Below, piece by piece: positions 9,941 to 23,371 of a DNA stretch of 64,000 nt (the stretch's first letter is position 1; the number at the start of each line of letters is the position of its first letter). Below the pieces are notes generated by a model. That model worked only from the letters and a program-made list of their open reading frames with translations, was not told where the DNA came from and did no database searches. The stretch lies in the NCBI GenBank assembly GCA_037349315.1, contig JBAIAC010000220.1, positions 1 through 64,000 of the forward strand, read 5' to 3'. Source of the DNA: Chelydra serpentina (Eukaryota > Chordata > Testudines > Chelydridae). Made by a program: the position numbers and the translations under genes.

Positions 9941-12600
9941 CACTCACTCTCACCCTAACCGCAACCCCACCCCCACCCTCATGCTCACCCTCACCCTCAC
10001 CTTCACCCTAAAACCCAAACCCACCGTCACCATCGCCCTCACACCCACCCCTATCCCCGCCCTCACCCTCACCCTCCCCTCCACCCCCCACTCTCCCACA
10101 CTCACCCCCACCTCCACCCCCACTCTCACCCTCACGCTCACCCCCACTCCCACCACCACCCTACCCCCAACCCAACCCCCACCTCCACCCTCACCCTCAC
10201 CCTCGCCTGAACCCTCCCCGCTCACCCCCAGCCCGATGTTCACCGTCACCCTCAGCCTTACCCCGACACTCATCCTCACCCTCACCCCAACCCTCACACA
10301 CTCCCTCACTCGCAACCCCACTCTCACCCTCACCCCCACTGCCACCCCCACCCTCACGCTCACCCTCACCCTCATCCCCACCCCCAACCCCACCATCACC
10401 CTCACACTCACCCGCACCCTGACCCTCATCGTAATGCTCAACCTCACCCCCACCCCCACTCCCACCCCCATCCCACCCCGACCCTGACGATCACACTCAT
10501 CCTCACCCTCACCCCCAACCCCACCCTCACCCTCACCCTCACCTCCACCCCCACTCCCCCACACTCAAACTCACCCACACGCCCTCCCCCACCCACCTCC
10601 ACCCTTAGCCTCACCCACACCCTCACCCCCACCCTCACCCCCACCCCCACCCACACTCTCACCCTCACGCTCACCCCCACTCCCACCACCATCCTCCCCC
10701 TCACCCTACCCCCAACACCACCCCCACCCTGACCCTCACCCTTGCCTGAACCCTCCCCGCTCACCCCCACCCCCACCCCTACCCTCACCCTCACCCTCAC
10801 CCCGACCACCACTCTCAGTCTCCTCCTCACCCTCACCCTCATCTTCACCCCCACCCCCACCCTCGCCCTCACCCTCACCCTCACACCCAGCCCGATGTTC
10901 ACTGTCACCCTCACCCTTACCCCCACACTCAACCTCACCCTCACCCCCACCCTCACTAGCAACCGCCCTCTTACCCTCACCCCCACTGCCACCCCCACCC
11001 TCACGCTCACCCTCACCCTCATCCCCACCCCCAACCCGACCCCTAACCCCACCCTCACCCTCACACTCACCCGCACCCGCACCCTCATCGTAACGCTCAA
11101 CCTCACCCCCAACCTGACGATCACACTCATCCTCACCCTCACCCCCAACCCCACCCTCACCCTCACCTCCCCCCCACTCCCCCACACTCAAACTCACCCA
11201 CACGCCCTCCCGCACGCCACCCCACCCTCTGCCTCACCCACACCCTCACCCCCACCCTCACCCCCACCCCCACCCACACTCTCACCCTCACGCTCACCCC
11301 CATTCCCACCACCACCCTCACCCTCACCCTACCCCCAACCCCACCCCCACCCCCACCCTGACCCTCACCCTCGCCTGAACCCTCCCCGCTCACCCCACCC
11401 CCACCCTCACCCCCAGACTGACCCTCACCCTCACCCCGACCACCACTCTCAGCCTCCTCCTCATCCTCACCCTCATCTTCACCCCCACCTTCGCCCTCAC
11501 CCTCACTCTCACACCCAGCCCGATGTTCACCGTCACCCTCACACTTACCCCCACACTCATCATCACCCTCACCCCCACCCTCACTAGCAACCCCACTCTC
11601 ACCCACACCCCCACTGCCACCCCCACCGTCACGCTCACCCTCACCCTCACCCCCACCCCCACCCCACCCCCACCCTGACGATCACCCTCATCCTCACCCT
11701 CACCCCCACCACCACCCTCACCCGAAACCCCGCTCCCTCCGTAATCCTTACCCTAAGCCAAAACCCACCCCTCACCCACCCTCACCCTCATCCTCACGCC
11801 CACCCGAACCCGAACCCTAATCCTAACCCTCACTCTCGCCCTGACCCTCACCCCAAACCCCATCCCCACCCTCACCCTCAACGTCAACTTAAACCCCACC
11901 CTCACCATCACCCTCACCTGCACCCCCACCCCCACCCCCAACCTCGCCATCACCTTCACCCCTACCCCAACCCCCACAATCTTCCTCAACCCTCACTCAC
12001 ACCCCAACCCTCACCCCCACCCTCACCCTCTCGCTCACCCCAACCCCCACCCCTCCCCAACCCTACTCCACCCTCACCCTCACGCTAACCCTAACTCCCA
12101 AACCCACCGTCACCATCACCCTCACCCTCACCCCCACACCAACCCGCAACCTTACCCTCACCCTCACAGCCATCCCCACCCTCACCCTAACCTTCACCCT
12201 CTACCCCACCACCAGTCTCACCCTCCACGCACCCCCACCCCCACCATCTCCCCCACAGTCACCCTAACCCCGACCCACACGTCCACCCCCAACCTCACCC
12301 TCACCCTAACCACCACACCCACCCTCACCCCCACCCTAATCCCAACTGCTACCCCCACCCCAACCTCACCCCCAACCTCACCCTCACTCTGACCCTAACC
12401 GTAACCCTAACTGTAACCATCACCCTCAGCCTCTCCCGTACCGGAACCCCCACCCCCCACCCCCACCCTCAATCCCAACCCCACCCTCATCCTCTCCCCC
12501 AACATCACCCCCACCCTCAACCCCCTACTCTCACGCTAATATTCACCCCCATCCCCACCCTCACCGTAATGCACAACCTCACCCCCACCCTCACCCTGGG
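9921..12600 (-). repeat. Hexamer array in inverted orientation (C-rich on plus)
   Basis: TCACCC-type hexamers. Higher-order repeats are marked by GCCTGAACCCTCCCCGCTCA at 10205, 10744 and 11373 (spacing 539 and 629) and by CCCGATGTTCACCGTCACC-like segments. The reverse complement of the module AACCCACCGTCACCATC (near 10020 and 12100) is the same module seen in the G-rich arms, so the arm is an inverted copy of related array. Confidence 0.93.
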
Positions 12601-13035
12601 ATAGTGAGGGTGAGGGTGGTCGTGGGGTGGGGGGGGGCGTGAGGGTGGTCGTGAGGGCGGGGGTGAGAGTGAGGGTGACAGTGAGGGTGAGGGTCGGGGT
12701 GTGGGTTGCAGTGAGTTTGAGGTTGTGGGTGAGTGTTCGGCTGAATGTATGGATGGGCGGTTTGAGTGGGGGTGAGTTTATGGGAGGGGGTGGGGGTGGG
12801 AGTGAGCGTGATTGTGGGTGTGAGTTTACGGTTGAGCGTGAGGTTTGAACTGGGGTGGGGGTGAGCGTGAGGGTGAGGTTGACTGTTGGGGTGGGGGTTA
12901 CAGTGAGGGTCGGGGTCGGGGTTAGGGTGAGGTTTAGGTTGAGGGTGAGATGGAGGGGGACAGTGGGGTGGGGGCTGAGGGTGAGGGTGGCGGTGTATTT
13001 AGGGATAGAGTGAGGGTGGGGGTTGGGGCTAGGGA
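12601..13035 (+). repeat. Hexamer array, G-rich, short segment before the satellite
   Basis: The array returns to GGGTGA polarity after CTCACCCTGGGATAGTGAGG. It runs to the satellite junction GGGGCTAGGGATCTGTACC. The counterpart is 49321-49715, with the same junction. Confidence 0.9.
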
Positions 13036-16000
13036 TCTGTACCAGAAGCTCAGCAGTACAGCTAAATGGCTTTTCTCACTAATGGGCTGTACCAAATTCA
13101 AAGCAGTTCCTTTAAAAACCTTTTGGAGGTGGATTACAGGAGAGATTTGGCAGTAGCAGTGAACATTATTCATAGCGAGGTATTCTCAGGAAAGGAACTG
13201 TACCTAAAGCCAACCAGTGCATCATAACGGCTTTTGGAGGAGGATTCCAGGTGAAATTCGTCTGTAGCAGTGAACAGAATTGAAATGCTTTTTGAGGCAT
13301 TTTCAAAATCGAATAGGTACAAAAAGCGCAGTAAAACATCTAACGGACGTTTCAAAGAGGCTTCCAGGAGAAATGTTTAACTTGCAGTGAACAGGATTGA
13401 ATTGCTCGTAGTGAGGTATTCTCAGGAACGGATCTGTACCAAAATCGCAGCATTACATTTCAATAGATTTGTAGGTGTATAACAGGAGAGATTAGGCTGT
13501 AGCAGTGAACAGGGTTGAATTGTTGATTGCGAGGTATTCTTACAAACGGATGTGGACGAAAATCCAACCAGTGCAGCTTAATTATTTTGGCTGTAGGATT
13601 CCAGGAGAAATTTAGTTGTAGCAGTGAAAAAAATTGAAATGCTCTTTGCGAGGAATTTTCACGAACCGAGCTGTACAAAATGAGCAGCAGAACATCTAAC
13701 TGGCCTTTTTAAGGGGAGTCCTGGATAAATTTGGAACTTGCTATTAACAGGATTGAATTGTTCATTGCAAGGTATTCTCACGAACGGATCTGGACCAAAA
13801 GGGCAGCATTACATTTTGATAGCTTTTGTAGGTGTATGACAGGAGAGATTTGCAAAAGAGGTATTCTCACAAAAGGAATAGTAGGAAAAGCCAAGGATTG
13901 CAAACTAATTGATTTCTAGGAACATTCCTGGAAAAACTTAGTTGTAGCAGTTAAAAAATTCAAATGCTCTGTGTGAGAAATTTTCACGAACCGATCTGTA
14001 CAAAAAGCGCAGCAGAACATGTAACTGGCCTTTTAAAGACTATTGCAGGATAAATTTGGAACTTGCTGTTAACAGTATTGAGGTGTTCATTGTGAGGTAT
14101 TCTCACGAACTGACAGGACCAGAATCGCAGCATTACATTTAAATAGCTCTTTTAAGTGTATTACAGGAGCTATTGGGCAATAGCAGTGAACAGGTTTGAA
14201 TTGTTCATTGCGAGATATTCCCACGAACGGATCTGTACGAAATGCCCACCAGTGCTGAATAAGTACTTTCGGTGGAGGATTCCAGGAGAAATTTAGTGGT
14301 AGCTGTGAACAAATTTAAAAGCTCTTTGTGAGGAATTTTCACGAACCGATCTGTACAAAAAGCGAAGCAGAACATCTAACTGGCCTTTTTAAGGGGCGTC
14401 CTGGATAAATTTGGAACTTGCTATTAACAGGATTGAATTGTTCATTGCAAGGTATTCTCACGAACGGATCAGGACCAAAAGGGCAGCATTACATTTTGAT
14501 AGCTTTTGTAGGTGTATGACAGAAGAGCTTTGCAAAAGAGGTATTCTCACAAAAGGAATAGTAGGAAAAGCCAAGGATTGCAAACTAATTGATTTCTAGG
14601 AACATTCCTGGAAAAACTTAGTTGTAGCAGTTAAAAAATTCAAATGCTCTGTGTGAGAAACTTTCAAGAACCGATCTGGTCAAAAAGCGCAGCAGAACAT
14701 GTAACAGGCCTTTTAAAGACGATTGCAGGATAAATTTGGAACTTGCTGTTAACAGTATTGAGGTGTTCATTGTGAGGTATTCTCACGAACTGACAGGACC
14801 AGAATCGCAGCATTACATTTAAATAGCTCTTTTAAGTGTATTACAGGAGTTATTGGGCAATAGCAGTGAACAGGTTTGAATTGTTCATTGCGAGATATTC
14901 CCACGAACGGATCTGTACGAAATGCCCACCAGTGCTGAATAAGTACTTTCGGTGGAGGATTCCAGGAGAAATTTAGTGGTAGCTGTGAACAAATTTAAAA
15001 GCTCTTTGTGAGGAATTTTCACGAACCGATCTGTACAAAAAGCGAAGCAGAACGTCTAACTGGCCTTTTTAAGGGGCGTCCTGGATAAATTTGGAACTTG
15101 CTATTAACAGGATTGAATTGTTCATTGCAAGGTATTCTCACGAACGGATCAGGACCAAAAGGGCAGCATTACATTTTGATAGCTTTTCTAGGTGTATGAC
15201 AGAAGAGCTTTGCAAAAGAGGTATTCTCACAAAGAACAGTAGGAAAAGCCAAGGAGTGCAGCCTAATTGATTTCTAGGGCCATTCCTGGAAAAATTTAGT
15301 TGTAACAGTTAAAAAATTCAAATGCTCTGTTTGAGAAATTTTCACGAACCGATCTGTACAAAAAGCGCAGCAGAACATGTAACTGGCCTTTTAAAGACTA
15401 TTGCAGGATAAATTTGGAACTTGCTGTTAACATGATTGAAGTGGTCATTGCAAGGTATTCTCACGAACGGATCTGGACCAGAATCGCAGCATTACATTTA
15501 AATAGCTCTTTTTGGTGTATTACAGGAGCTATTGGGCAATAGCAGTGAACAGGTTTGAATTGCTCATTGCGAGATATTCCCACGAACGGATCTGTACGAA
15601 ATGCCCACCAGTGCTGAAGAAGTACTTTCGGTGGAGGATTCCAGGAGAAATTTAGTTGTAGCTGTGAACAAATTTAAAAGCTCTTTGTGAGGCATTTTCA
15701 CGAACCGATCTGTACAAAAAGCGCAGCAGAACACATGTAACTGGCCTTTTACAGAGGATGGCGGATTAATTTGGAACTTGCTGTTAACAGGATTGAATTG
15801 TTCATTGTAAGGTATTCTCACGAACGGATTTGTTCGAAAAGCCAAACAGTGCAGCATAACAGATTTGGGAGGAGGATTCTACGTGAAATTGGTCTGTAGC
15901 AGTGAAAAGAATTGAAAAGCTTTCTTTGGAATTTTCATCAACTAATAGATACAAAAAGCGCAGTAGAACGTCTAACGCGCGTTTCAAAGAGGCTTCCAGG

Positions 16001-18660
16001 AGAAATTTGGAACTTGCAGTAAACAGGATTGAATTGATCGAAGTGAGGTATTCTCACGAACGCATCTCTACGGAAATCGGAGCACTACACTTATATATCT
16101 TTTGGGGAAGGATTCCAGGCGAGATTTGGCAGTAGCTGTGAACAGGGTTCAGTTATTCAAAACGAGGTATTATCACACGCGGTACAGTAGGAACTGCCAA
16201 GCAGTGCAGCCTAATTGATTTCTAGGACGATTCCTGGAGAAATTTAGTTGTAGCAATTAAAAAATATAAATACTCTTTGGGAGGAATTTTCACCAAAAAG
16301 AAGCACAGCTGCAGATCTAACTGTCGTATTTTAAGAGTATTCCAGGATAAATTTGGAACTTGCAGTGAAAAGAATTAAATTGTTCATTCTGAGGTATTCT
16401 TACGAAAGGATCTGTACCGAAAACGCAGCAGTACATTAAAATAGCTTCTCGAGGTGGCTTACAGGAGAGATTTGGAAGTAGCAGTGAACAGGATTGACTT
16501 GTTCATTGCGTGGTATTCTTACGAACGGATCTGTACCAAAATCGTAGCAGGACTTTTAAATACTTTTGGAGGACGATTCCGGGAGAAATGTAGTTGAAAC
16601 ATTGAAAAACTTGAAATGCTCTTTGTGAGGAATATTCACGAAGAAGAAGCCCAGCTGCATATCTAACTGGCATATTTTAAGAGGATTCCAGGAAAATTTT
16701 GGAACTTGCCGTGGAAAGGATTAAATTATTCATTGTGAGTTATTCTCACGAAAGGATCTGTACCAAAATCGTAGCAATTCATTAAAATAGCTTTTGGAGG
16801 TGGATTACAGGAGCGATGTGGCAGTAGCAGTGAACAGGATTGAATTGTGCATTGCGAGGTATTCTTACGAACGGATTTGTACGAAAAGCAAACCAGTAGA
16901 GCATAATTGCTTTTGGAGGAGGATTCCAGGAGAAATTTAGCTGTGGCAGTGAAAAAATTGAAATGCTCTTTGTGAGGTATTTTCACTAATCGATGTGCAC
17001 ATGAACCGCAGCATCACATCTAACGAGTTTTTAAGAGTATTCCAGGTTAATTTGGGAATTTGCTGTGAACAGGATTGATTTTAACATTGTGATGTATTCT
17101 CACGAACGGATCTGTACCAAATTCGCAGCATTACGTTCTATTAGCTTTGGGAGGAGGATTCCAGGCGAGATTTGGAACTATCATTGACCAGGGTTGAACT
17201 GTTCATTGCGAGCTATTCTCACGAACGGATCTGTACGAAAAGCCCACCATTGCAGCATAATGGGTTTTTGAGGAGGATTCCAGGAGAAATGTAGTTGTGG
17301 CGGTGAAAAAATTGAAATGCTCTTTGTGAGGTATTTTCACTAATCGATGTGCACATGAACCGCAGCATCACATCTAACTGGAGTTTTAAGAGTATTCCAG
17401 GTTAATTTGGGAACTTGCTGTGAACAGGATTGAATTCAACATTGTGAGGTATTCTCACGAACGGATCTGTACCAAATTCGCAGCAGTTCTTTAAATAATT
17501 TTGGAGGAGGATTCCATGAGAGATTTGGAAATATCAGTGACCAGGGTTGAATTGTTCATTGCGAGATATTCTCACGAACGGAGGTGTACGAAAAGCCCAC
17601 CATTGCAGCATAATTGGTTTTGACGAAGATTCCAGGAGAAATTTAGTTGTAGCAGTGACAAAATTGAAATGATCTTTGTGAGGAATTTTCACGAAGAAGA
17701 AGCCCAGCAGCAATTTTAACTGGCGTTTTTAAGAGGATTCCCGGAAAAATATGGAACATGCTGTGAAAAGGCTTAAATTGTACATTGTGAGGTATTCTCA
17801 CCAATAGATCTGTACCAAAATCGCAGCATTACATTCTAATAGCTTTTGGAGGTGGAATACAGGAGAGATTTGGCAGTAGCAGTGAACAGGATTTAATTGT
17901 TCATTGTGAGGTAGTCTTAGGAACGGATCCGTACCAAAATCGTAGCAGTACTTTTAAAAACTTTTGGAGGAGGATTCCAGGAGAGATTTGGAAATATCAG
18001 TGACCAGGGCTGAATTGTTCATTGCGAGGTATTCTCACGAACGGATCTGTACTAAAGGCCAACCAGTGCAGCATAATTACTCTTTGAGGAGGATTCCAGG
18101 AGAAATTTAATTGTAGCAGTGTGAACATTTTTTTCACGAACCGATGTGTACACGAAGCGCTGCATCACATCTAACTGGAGTTTTTAAGAGGATTCCAGGA
18201 TAAATTTGGAACTTGCTGTAAACAGGATTGAATAGTTCATTGAGAGGTATTCACGAACGGATCTCTACGAAAAGCCAAGTGCAGCATAATTAATGGCTTT
18301 TGGAGGAGGATTCCAGGTTAAATTTGTCTGTAGCAGTGAACAAAATTGAAATGCTTTGTGAGGCATTTTCAAAAACAAATAGGTACAATAAATCGCAGTA
18401 GAACATCTAACGGGCGTTTCATAGAGGCTTCCAGGAGACATTTGGAACTCGCAGTGAACAGGATTGAATTGATCGTAGTGAGGTATTCTCACGAACGGAT
18501 CTGTACGAAAAGCCAAGTAGCGCATAACTGCTTTTGGAGGAGATATTCCAGTACAAGAAGCGAAGCAGCAAACCTAACTGGCGTTTTTTAAGAGGATTCC
18601 AGGATAAATTTGGTTCTTGTTCTGAACAGGAATGAATAGTTCATTGCGCGGTATTGCGTG
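13036..18660 (+). repeat. Satellite S1, about 119-bp monomers
   Basis: AT-richer tandem satellite. Each monomer has landmarks such as ATTCTCACGAACGGATCTGT, a GCAGCATTACATTTAAATAG-like segment, GGATTCCAGGAGAAATTTGG and GCAGTGAACAGGATTGAATT. Landmark spacing is mostly 116-120 bp with occasional deleted units near 205. Monomers are strongly diverged from each other except in the higher-order region. Open frames are short and inconsistent between monomers. I saw no CENP-B box (TTCG..A..CGGG). Confidence 0.92.
13651..15699 (+). repeat. 680-bp higher-order repeat, three copies, in satellite S1
   Basis: Landmark AGGAATTTTCACGAACCGA falls at 13651, 14331 and 15011, exactly 680 bp apart, and a near copy (AGGCATTTTC) at 15690. 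Copies two and three (14331-15010 and 15011-15690) are almost identical over their length, much closer than neighbouring monomers are to one another. Satellite S2 lacks this block. Confidence 0.9.
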
Positions 18661-19032
18661 GATGTGGCTTGGGGGTTTGGAGGGTGAGGGTGATTGGGGG
18701 GTTGGGTTAAGCGTGAGGGTGAGGTTGAAGGTTAGGGTTGGGGAGAGGGTAGGGGTGGGGTTGAGAGTGAGGGTGGGGTGGGGGGGTGAGGGTGAGGTAG
18801 AGGTTGCGGGTTGGGGGTGGGGATGAGGTTGAGGGTGGGGGAGAGGCTCACGGTGATGGTGACGGTGGGGTTGGCGGTGGCGGTTGGGCTGATGGTGGGC
18901 GTGGGGTGGGGTGGGTGAGGTTGGGGATGGCGTGGTGGGGTGGGTGAGGGTGGGGGTGTGAGTGAGGGTTAGGGTTAGGGCTATGGTTATGGATAGGGTG
19001 AGGGGTGAGAATGAGGCTGAGGGTGGGGGAGT
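18661..19032 (+). repeat. Hexamer array, G-rich
   Basis: Starts after TTCATTGCGCGGTATTGCGTGGATG, the last satellite sequence; the same exit junction occurs at 52455-52470 in the second block. Array hexamers are more diverged here. Confidence 0.88.
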
Positions 19033-19466
19033 AACGCTCAACCTCCACCCTTACCTCCACCCCACCCCCACCCTAATCCTAACCCTCACCCACGGACTCA
19101 CCCTCAACCTCACCTCTCACTCCAACCCCCATCCCCACACCCACCCCCAATCTCACCCTCACCCAAACCCCATCCTCACCCTCACCTTCACCCTCACCTC
19201 CACCCCCATTCCCACCTCCAAGTTCACCGTCACCCTCACCCTTACCCCAACACCCACAATCACCCTCACCCTCAAACCCACACCCACGAACACCCCACCC
19301 CACAGCCCCACCCTTACGCTCACTCCACCCCCACCTGCACTCTCTCCCTCACTCTCATCCCCTCTCTGACCCTCAGCCTCACTCCCACCCTCACCACCTA
19401 TCCTCACCCTCACCCTCACCCTAACCACCACCCCCAACCCTCACCATCACCCTGACCCTACCCCCA
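19033..19466 (-). repeat. Hexamer array, inverted (C-rich on plus)
   Basis: A 430-bp C-rich segment between the switches GGAGTAACGCTCAACC and ACCCCCAGGATGAGCATTAC. The second block has no counterpart at this place, so the inversion arose or was lost after duplication. Confidence 0.88.
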
Positions 19467-22400
19467 GGATGAGCATTACGGTGAGGGTGCGGGTGAGGGT
19501 GAGGGTGGGGGTGGATGTGGGTTGGGTGTTGGGTTGAGAGTGAGGGTGAGGGTGAGGGTGCGGGTGTGAGTGGGGGTGAGGGTGGGGGTGGAGGGTCAGG
19601 GTGGGAGTGCGAGTGGCGGTTTGGGTGATGGTGTGGGTGAGGGTTTTCGTGGTGGGCAATGATAGAGAGGGTGACGGTGAGCGTGAGGTTGAGGGCAGTG
19701 CTGTGGATGAGGGTGAGGGTGAGGGTGAGAGTGTGGGTTGTTGTGGGGGTGGGGGGTGAGGGTGATGGTGGGGGTGGGGGTGAGGGTGAGGGTGGGGTTG
19801 TGGGTTACGGTGGGGGTGAGGGTGAGGGTGATGGTGAGGGTGACGTTTGGGTTGAGGGTGAGGGTGAGGATTAGGGTGGGAGTGGGAGGTGAGAGGGGTG
19901 GTTGGGGTGAGGGTGAGGTTGAGCGTGAGGGTGAGGGTTAGGATTAGGCTGAGTGTTAGAGTGACGGTGAGTGTGAGGGTAAGGGTGAGAGTGAGGGTGT
20001 GGTTAGGAGTGGGGTGAGGGTGAGGGTGGGAGTGGGGGTGGGGGTGAGAGTGGGAGTGGGGGTGGGGGTCAGGGTGAGGGTGAGGGTGGGGGTGGGGCGA
20101 GGGTGCGGGTGAGAGTGAGAGAGAGGGTGAGGGTGGGACTGGGGTTGGGGGTGAGGGTGAGGGTGGGGTTTGGTTTTACTGTGAGGGTGAGGGTGGGGGT
20201 TTGGGTGGGGGTGGGGGTGAGGGTGAGAGTGAGGGTGGGGGTGGGGATGGGGTTGTGGGTCGGGGATAGGATGAAGGTGAGTGTGGGAAAGAGGGCGGGG
20301 GTGGGGTTGAGTGTGATGGTGCGGGTGGGGGTGGGGTGAGGGTGAGGGTGAGGCTTAGGGTGAAGGTGAGTCTGGGGGTGAGGGTGAGGGTGAGGCTTAG
20401 GGTGAAGGTGAGTCTGGGGGTGAGGGTGAGGGAGGGGGTGGTGGTGGGGTGAGGGTGCGGGTGTGGGTAAGGGTGAGTGTGTGGGTGGTGGTGGTGGTGG
20501 GGTTGAGGGTAGGGTTGATGATGAGTGTGAGGGTGAGGGTGGTGGTGGGAGTTGGGGTGATGGTGAGGGTGGGAGAGGGGTGGGGGTGAGGGTGAGGGTG
20601 GGGGTGAGCGTGAGCGTGAGGGTGGGGGTAAGGGAGAGGGTGAGGGTGAGCGTCGGGCTGGGGTGAGGGTGAGGGTGAGAGCGACGGTGGGGGTGGGGGT
20701 GATGATGAGGGTGAGGGTGAGGAGGAGGGTGGGGGTGCTGTTGAGCATCAGGGTGAGTGTGAGGAGGAGGATGGGGTGGAGGTCGAGGTGAGGGTGAGGG
20801 TGGAGGTGTGGTGGGGATGGGGTGAGGTTGAGGGTGAGGGTGTGGGTGAGGGTGAGGGTGGTGGTGGGGGTGGGGGTAAAGGTGATAGTGACGGTAGGCT
20901 TTGGAGTTAGGGTTATGGTGATGGTGAGTGTGAGGGTGGGCGTGGGGGTTGGGGTGTGTGTGAGGGTGAGGGTGAGTGTTAGCGTTAGGGTTAGGCTGAG
21001 GGTGAGAGTGAGGGTGGGGGTGGGTGTGAGGGTGAGGCTGAAGGTGAGGGTAAGGGTGGGGGTGGGGTGGCGGAGGGGGTTGGGGTGAGGGTGAGGGTGA
21101 GTGTGAGGGTGGGAGTGCTGGTGAAGGGTGAGGGAGAGGGTGAGGGTGGGGGTGGGAGTGCTGGTGAAGGGTGAGGGAGAGGGTGAAGGTGGGGGTGTGG
21201 TTTGGGGGTGAGGGTGAGGGTGGGGTTGGGGTGTGAGTGTTTGTAAACTGTGAGTGGGGGTGGGGGTGAGGGTGAGCGTAAGGGTTGGGGTGGGGTTAAG
21301 GGGTGTGCCTGGTCGTGGGTATGGGTTTGTGTGTGAGGGTGAGGGTGATTGTGAGGGTTGGGGTAAGGGTGAGGGTGATGGTGGGGTTGGGGTGGGAATT
21401 GGGGTGAGGTCGAGGGTGAGGGTGAGCGTTATGGATAGGGGGAGTGTGAGGGTTGGACGTGGGGGTGGGAGTGGGGGTGAGGGTGAGGATGAGCATTACG
21501 GTGAGGGTGCAGGTGAGGGTGGGGGTGGATGTGGGTTGGGTGTTGGGCTGAGAGTGAGGGTGAGGGTGAGAGTGCGGGTGTGAGTGGGGGTGAGGGTGGG
21601 GGTGGGGGTGAGGGTCATGGTGGGAGTGCGAGTGGCGGTTTGGGTGATTGTGGGTGTGGCGATGAGAGAGAGGGAGACGGTGAACGTGAGGTTGAGGGCA
21701 GTGCTGTGGATGAGAGTGAGGGTGAGGGTGAGAGTGTGGGTTGTTGTGGGGGTGGGGGTGAGGGTGAATGTGGGGGTGGGGGTGAGTGTGAGGGTGGGGT
21801 TGTGGGTTACGGTGGGGGTGAGGGTGAGGGGGGGTGGGTGACGGTGAGGCTTGGGGTTGGGGAGGGGGTGGGTGTTAGGGTGAGGGTGGGGTGGGGATAA
21901 GGGTGAAGGTGAGGGTGAGTGTGGGGGTGGGAGTCAGTGTGGGGTGATGGTGAGGGTGCGGGTGGGGTTTTTTGGTGTTCGTGAGGGTGAGGGTGGGGGT
22001 TGGGGTTGCGCTTAGGGTAAGGGGTAGGGGGAGGATGAAGGTGAGAGTGAGGATGGGTGTTTGGGGTGAGGGTGAGTTTGAGGATGAGAGTGAGGGTGGG
22101 GTTGGGGGTGAGGGTGGTGGCGGCAGTTAGGTTGAGGTTGACGGTGAGGGTGGGGGTGGGGGTGACGTTGAGGGTCGGGGTGAGGGTGACTGTGGGGGTG
22201 GGTGTTTGGGTGAGGGTGAGGGTGAGAGTTACAGAAAGGGGGAGGGAGAGGTTGGGGGTGGGGGTGAGGGTGAGGGTGGGGGTGGGAGTGAGGGTCAGGA
22301 TGGGAGTGGGAGTGGGGTTTGGGTGACGGTGTGGGTGAGGGTGAGTGTGGGGGTGGCGATGAGAGAGAGGGTGAAGGTGAGGGTGAGGTTGAGGGCGGTG

Positions 22401-23335
22401 CTGTGGGTGAGAGTGAGGGTGAGGGTGAGAGTGTGGGTGGTTGTGGGGGTGGGGGTGAGGGTGAGGTTGTGTGTGTGGGTTACGGTGTGGGTGAGGGTGA
22501 GGGCAGGGGGGAGGCTGGGGGTGGGGGTGAGGGTGAGGGGGGGTGGGTGATGGTGAGGGCTGGGGTTGGGGAGGAGGTGGGGGTTAGGGTGAGGGTGGGG
22601 GTTAGTGTGAGGGTGAGTGTGGGATTGGGAGTCAGGGTGGGGGTGAGGGTGAGGGTGCGGGTGGGGTTTTTCGGTGGTGGTGAGGGTGAGGGTGGGGATT
22701 GGGGTTGTGGTTAGGGTGAGGGGTGGGGTGAGGGTGAAGGTGAGAGTGAGGATGGGGGTTTGGGGTGAGGGTGAGTTTGAGGGTGAGGGTGAGGGTGTGG
22801 TTGGGGGTGAGGGTGGTGGCGGTGGTTAGGGTGAGGGTGGGGGTGGGGGTGAGAGTGAGGGTGAGTGTGAGGTTGAGGGTGGGAGTGGGGTTGGGGGTGC
22901 GGGTGAGGGTGAAAGTGTGGGTGGGGGTGGCGGTGAGGGTGAGGCTCGGGGTGGCACTGAGGGTGTCAGTGAGGGAGGAGCTGGGGGTGGGGGTTAGGGT
23001 TAGGGTTAGGGTCGGAGTGGCGGTGGGGGTGAGGGTGAGGGTGAGGGTGGTGGTGGGGCTGTGCGTGGGGTGAGGGTGAGGACGAAGATTAGGTTGGTGG
23101 GTGAGGCTGAGAGTGGGGGTGGGGGTAGGGTGAGGGTGAGGGTCGGAGTGGCGGTGGGGGTGAGGGTGAGGGTGGGCGTGGGACTGGGGGTGGGGTGCGG
23201 GTGAGGATGAGGATTAGGGTGAGGGTGAGCGTGGGGGTGGGGGTGAGGGTGAGGGTGAGGGCGGGGATTCGGGTGGGGGTGAGAGTGAAGGTGAGAGTGG
23301 GGGTAGGGTTAGGGTTGGGGTGGGGTTAGTGTGAG
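19467..23335 (+). repeat. Hexamer array, G-rich, with duplicated modules
   Basis: GGGTGA-type array. A module with GATGAGCATTACGGTGAGGG occurs at 19467 and 21487 (spacing about 2020). A GGCGATGAGAGAGAGGG module occurs near 21656 and 22355 (spacing about 700). A 42-bp unit (seven hexamers) containing GAGGCTTAGGGTGAAGGTGA is doubled at 20351 and 20393. Three TTAGGG units lie at 22994-23011. Confidence 0.92.
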
Positions 23336-23371
23336 GGGGAAGGAGACCAAAGCCCCGAGGTAAGTGGGGAA

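Noticed and set aside
9048..9953. A 301-codon Pro/Thr/His-rich frame and similar long frames in other array segments
   Set aside because: Same hexamer artefact; seen in every array block on both strands.
13036..18660. Regularly spaced repeats suggesting a CRISPR-like array
   Set aside because: Monomers are contiguous, about 119 bp, diverged and without unique spacers; eukaryotic satellite.
13036..18660. CENP-B box in the satellite
   Set aside because: No TTCG....A..CGGG pattern seen in the landmarks of either strand.
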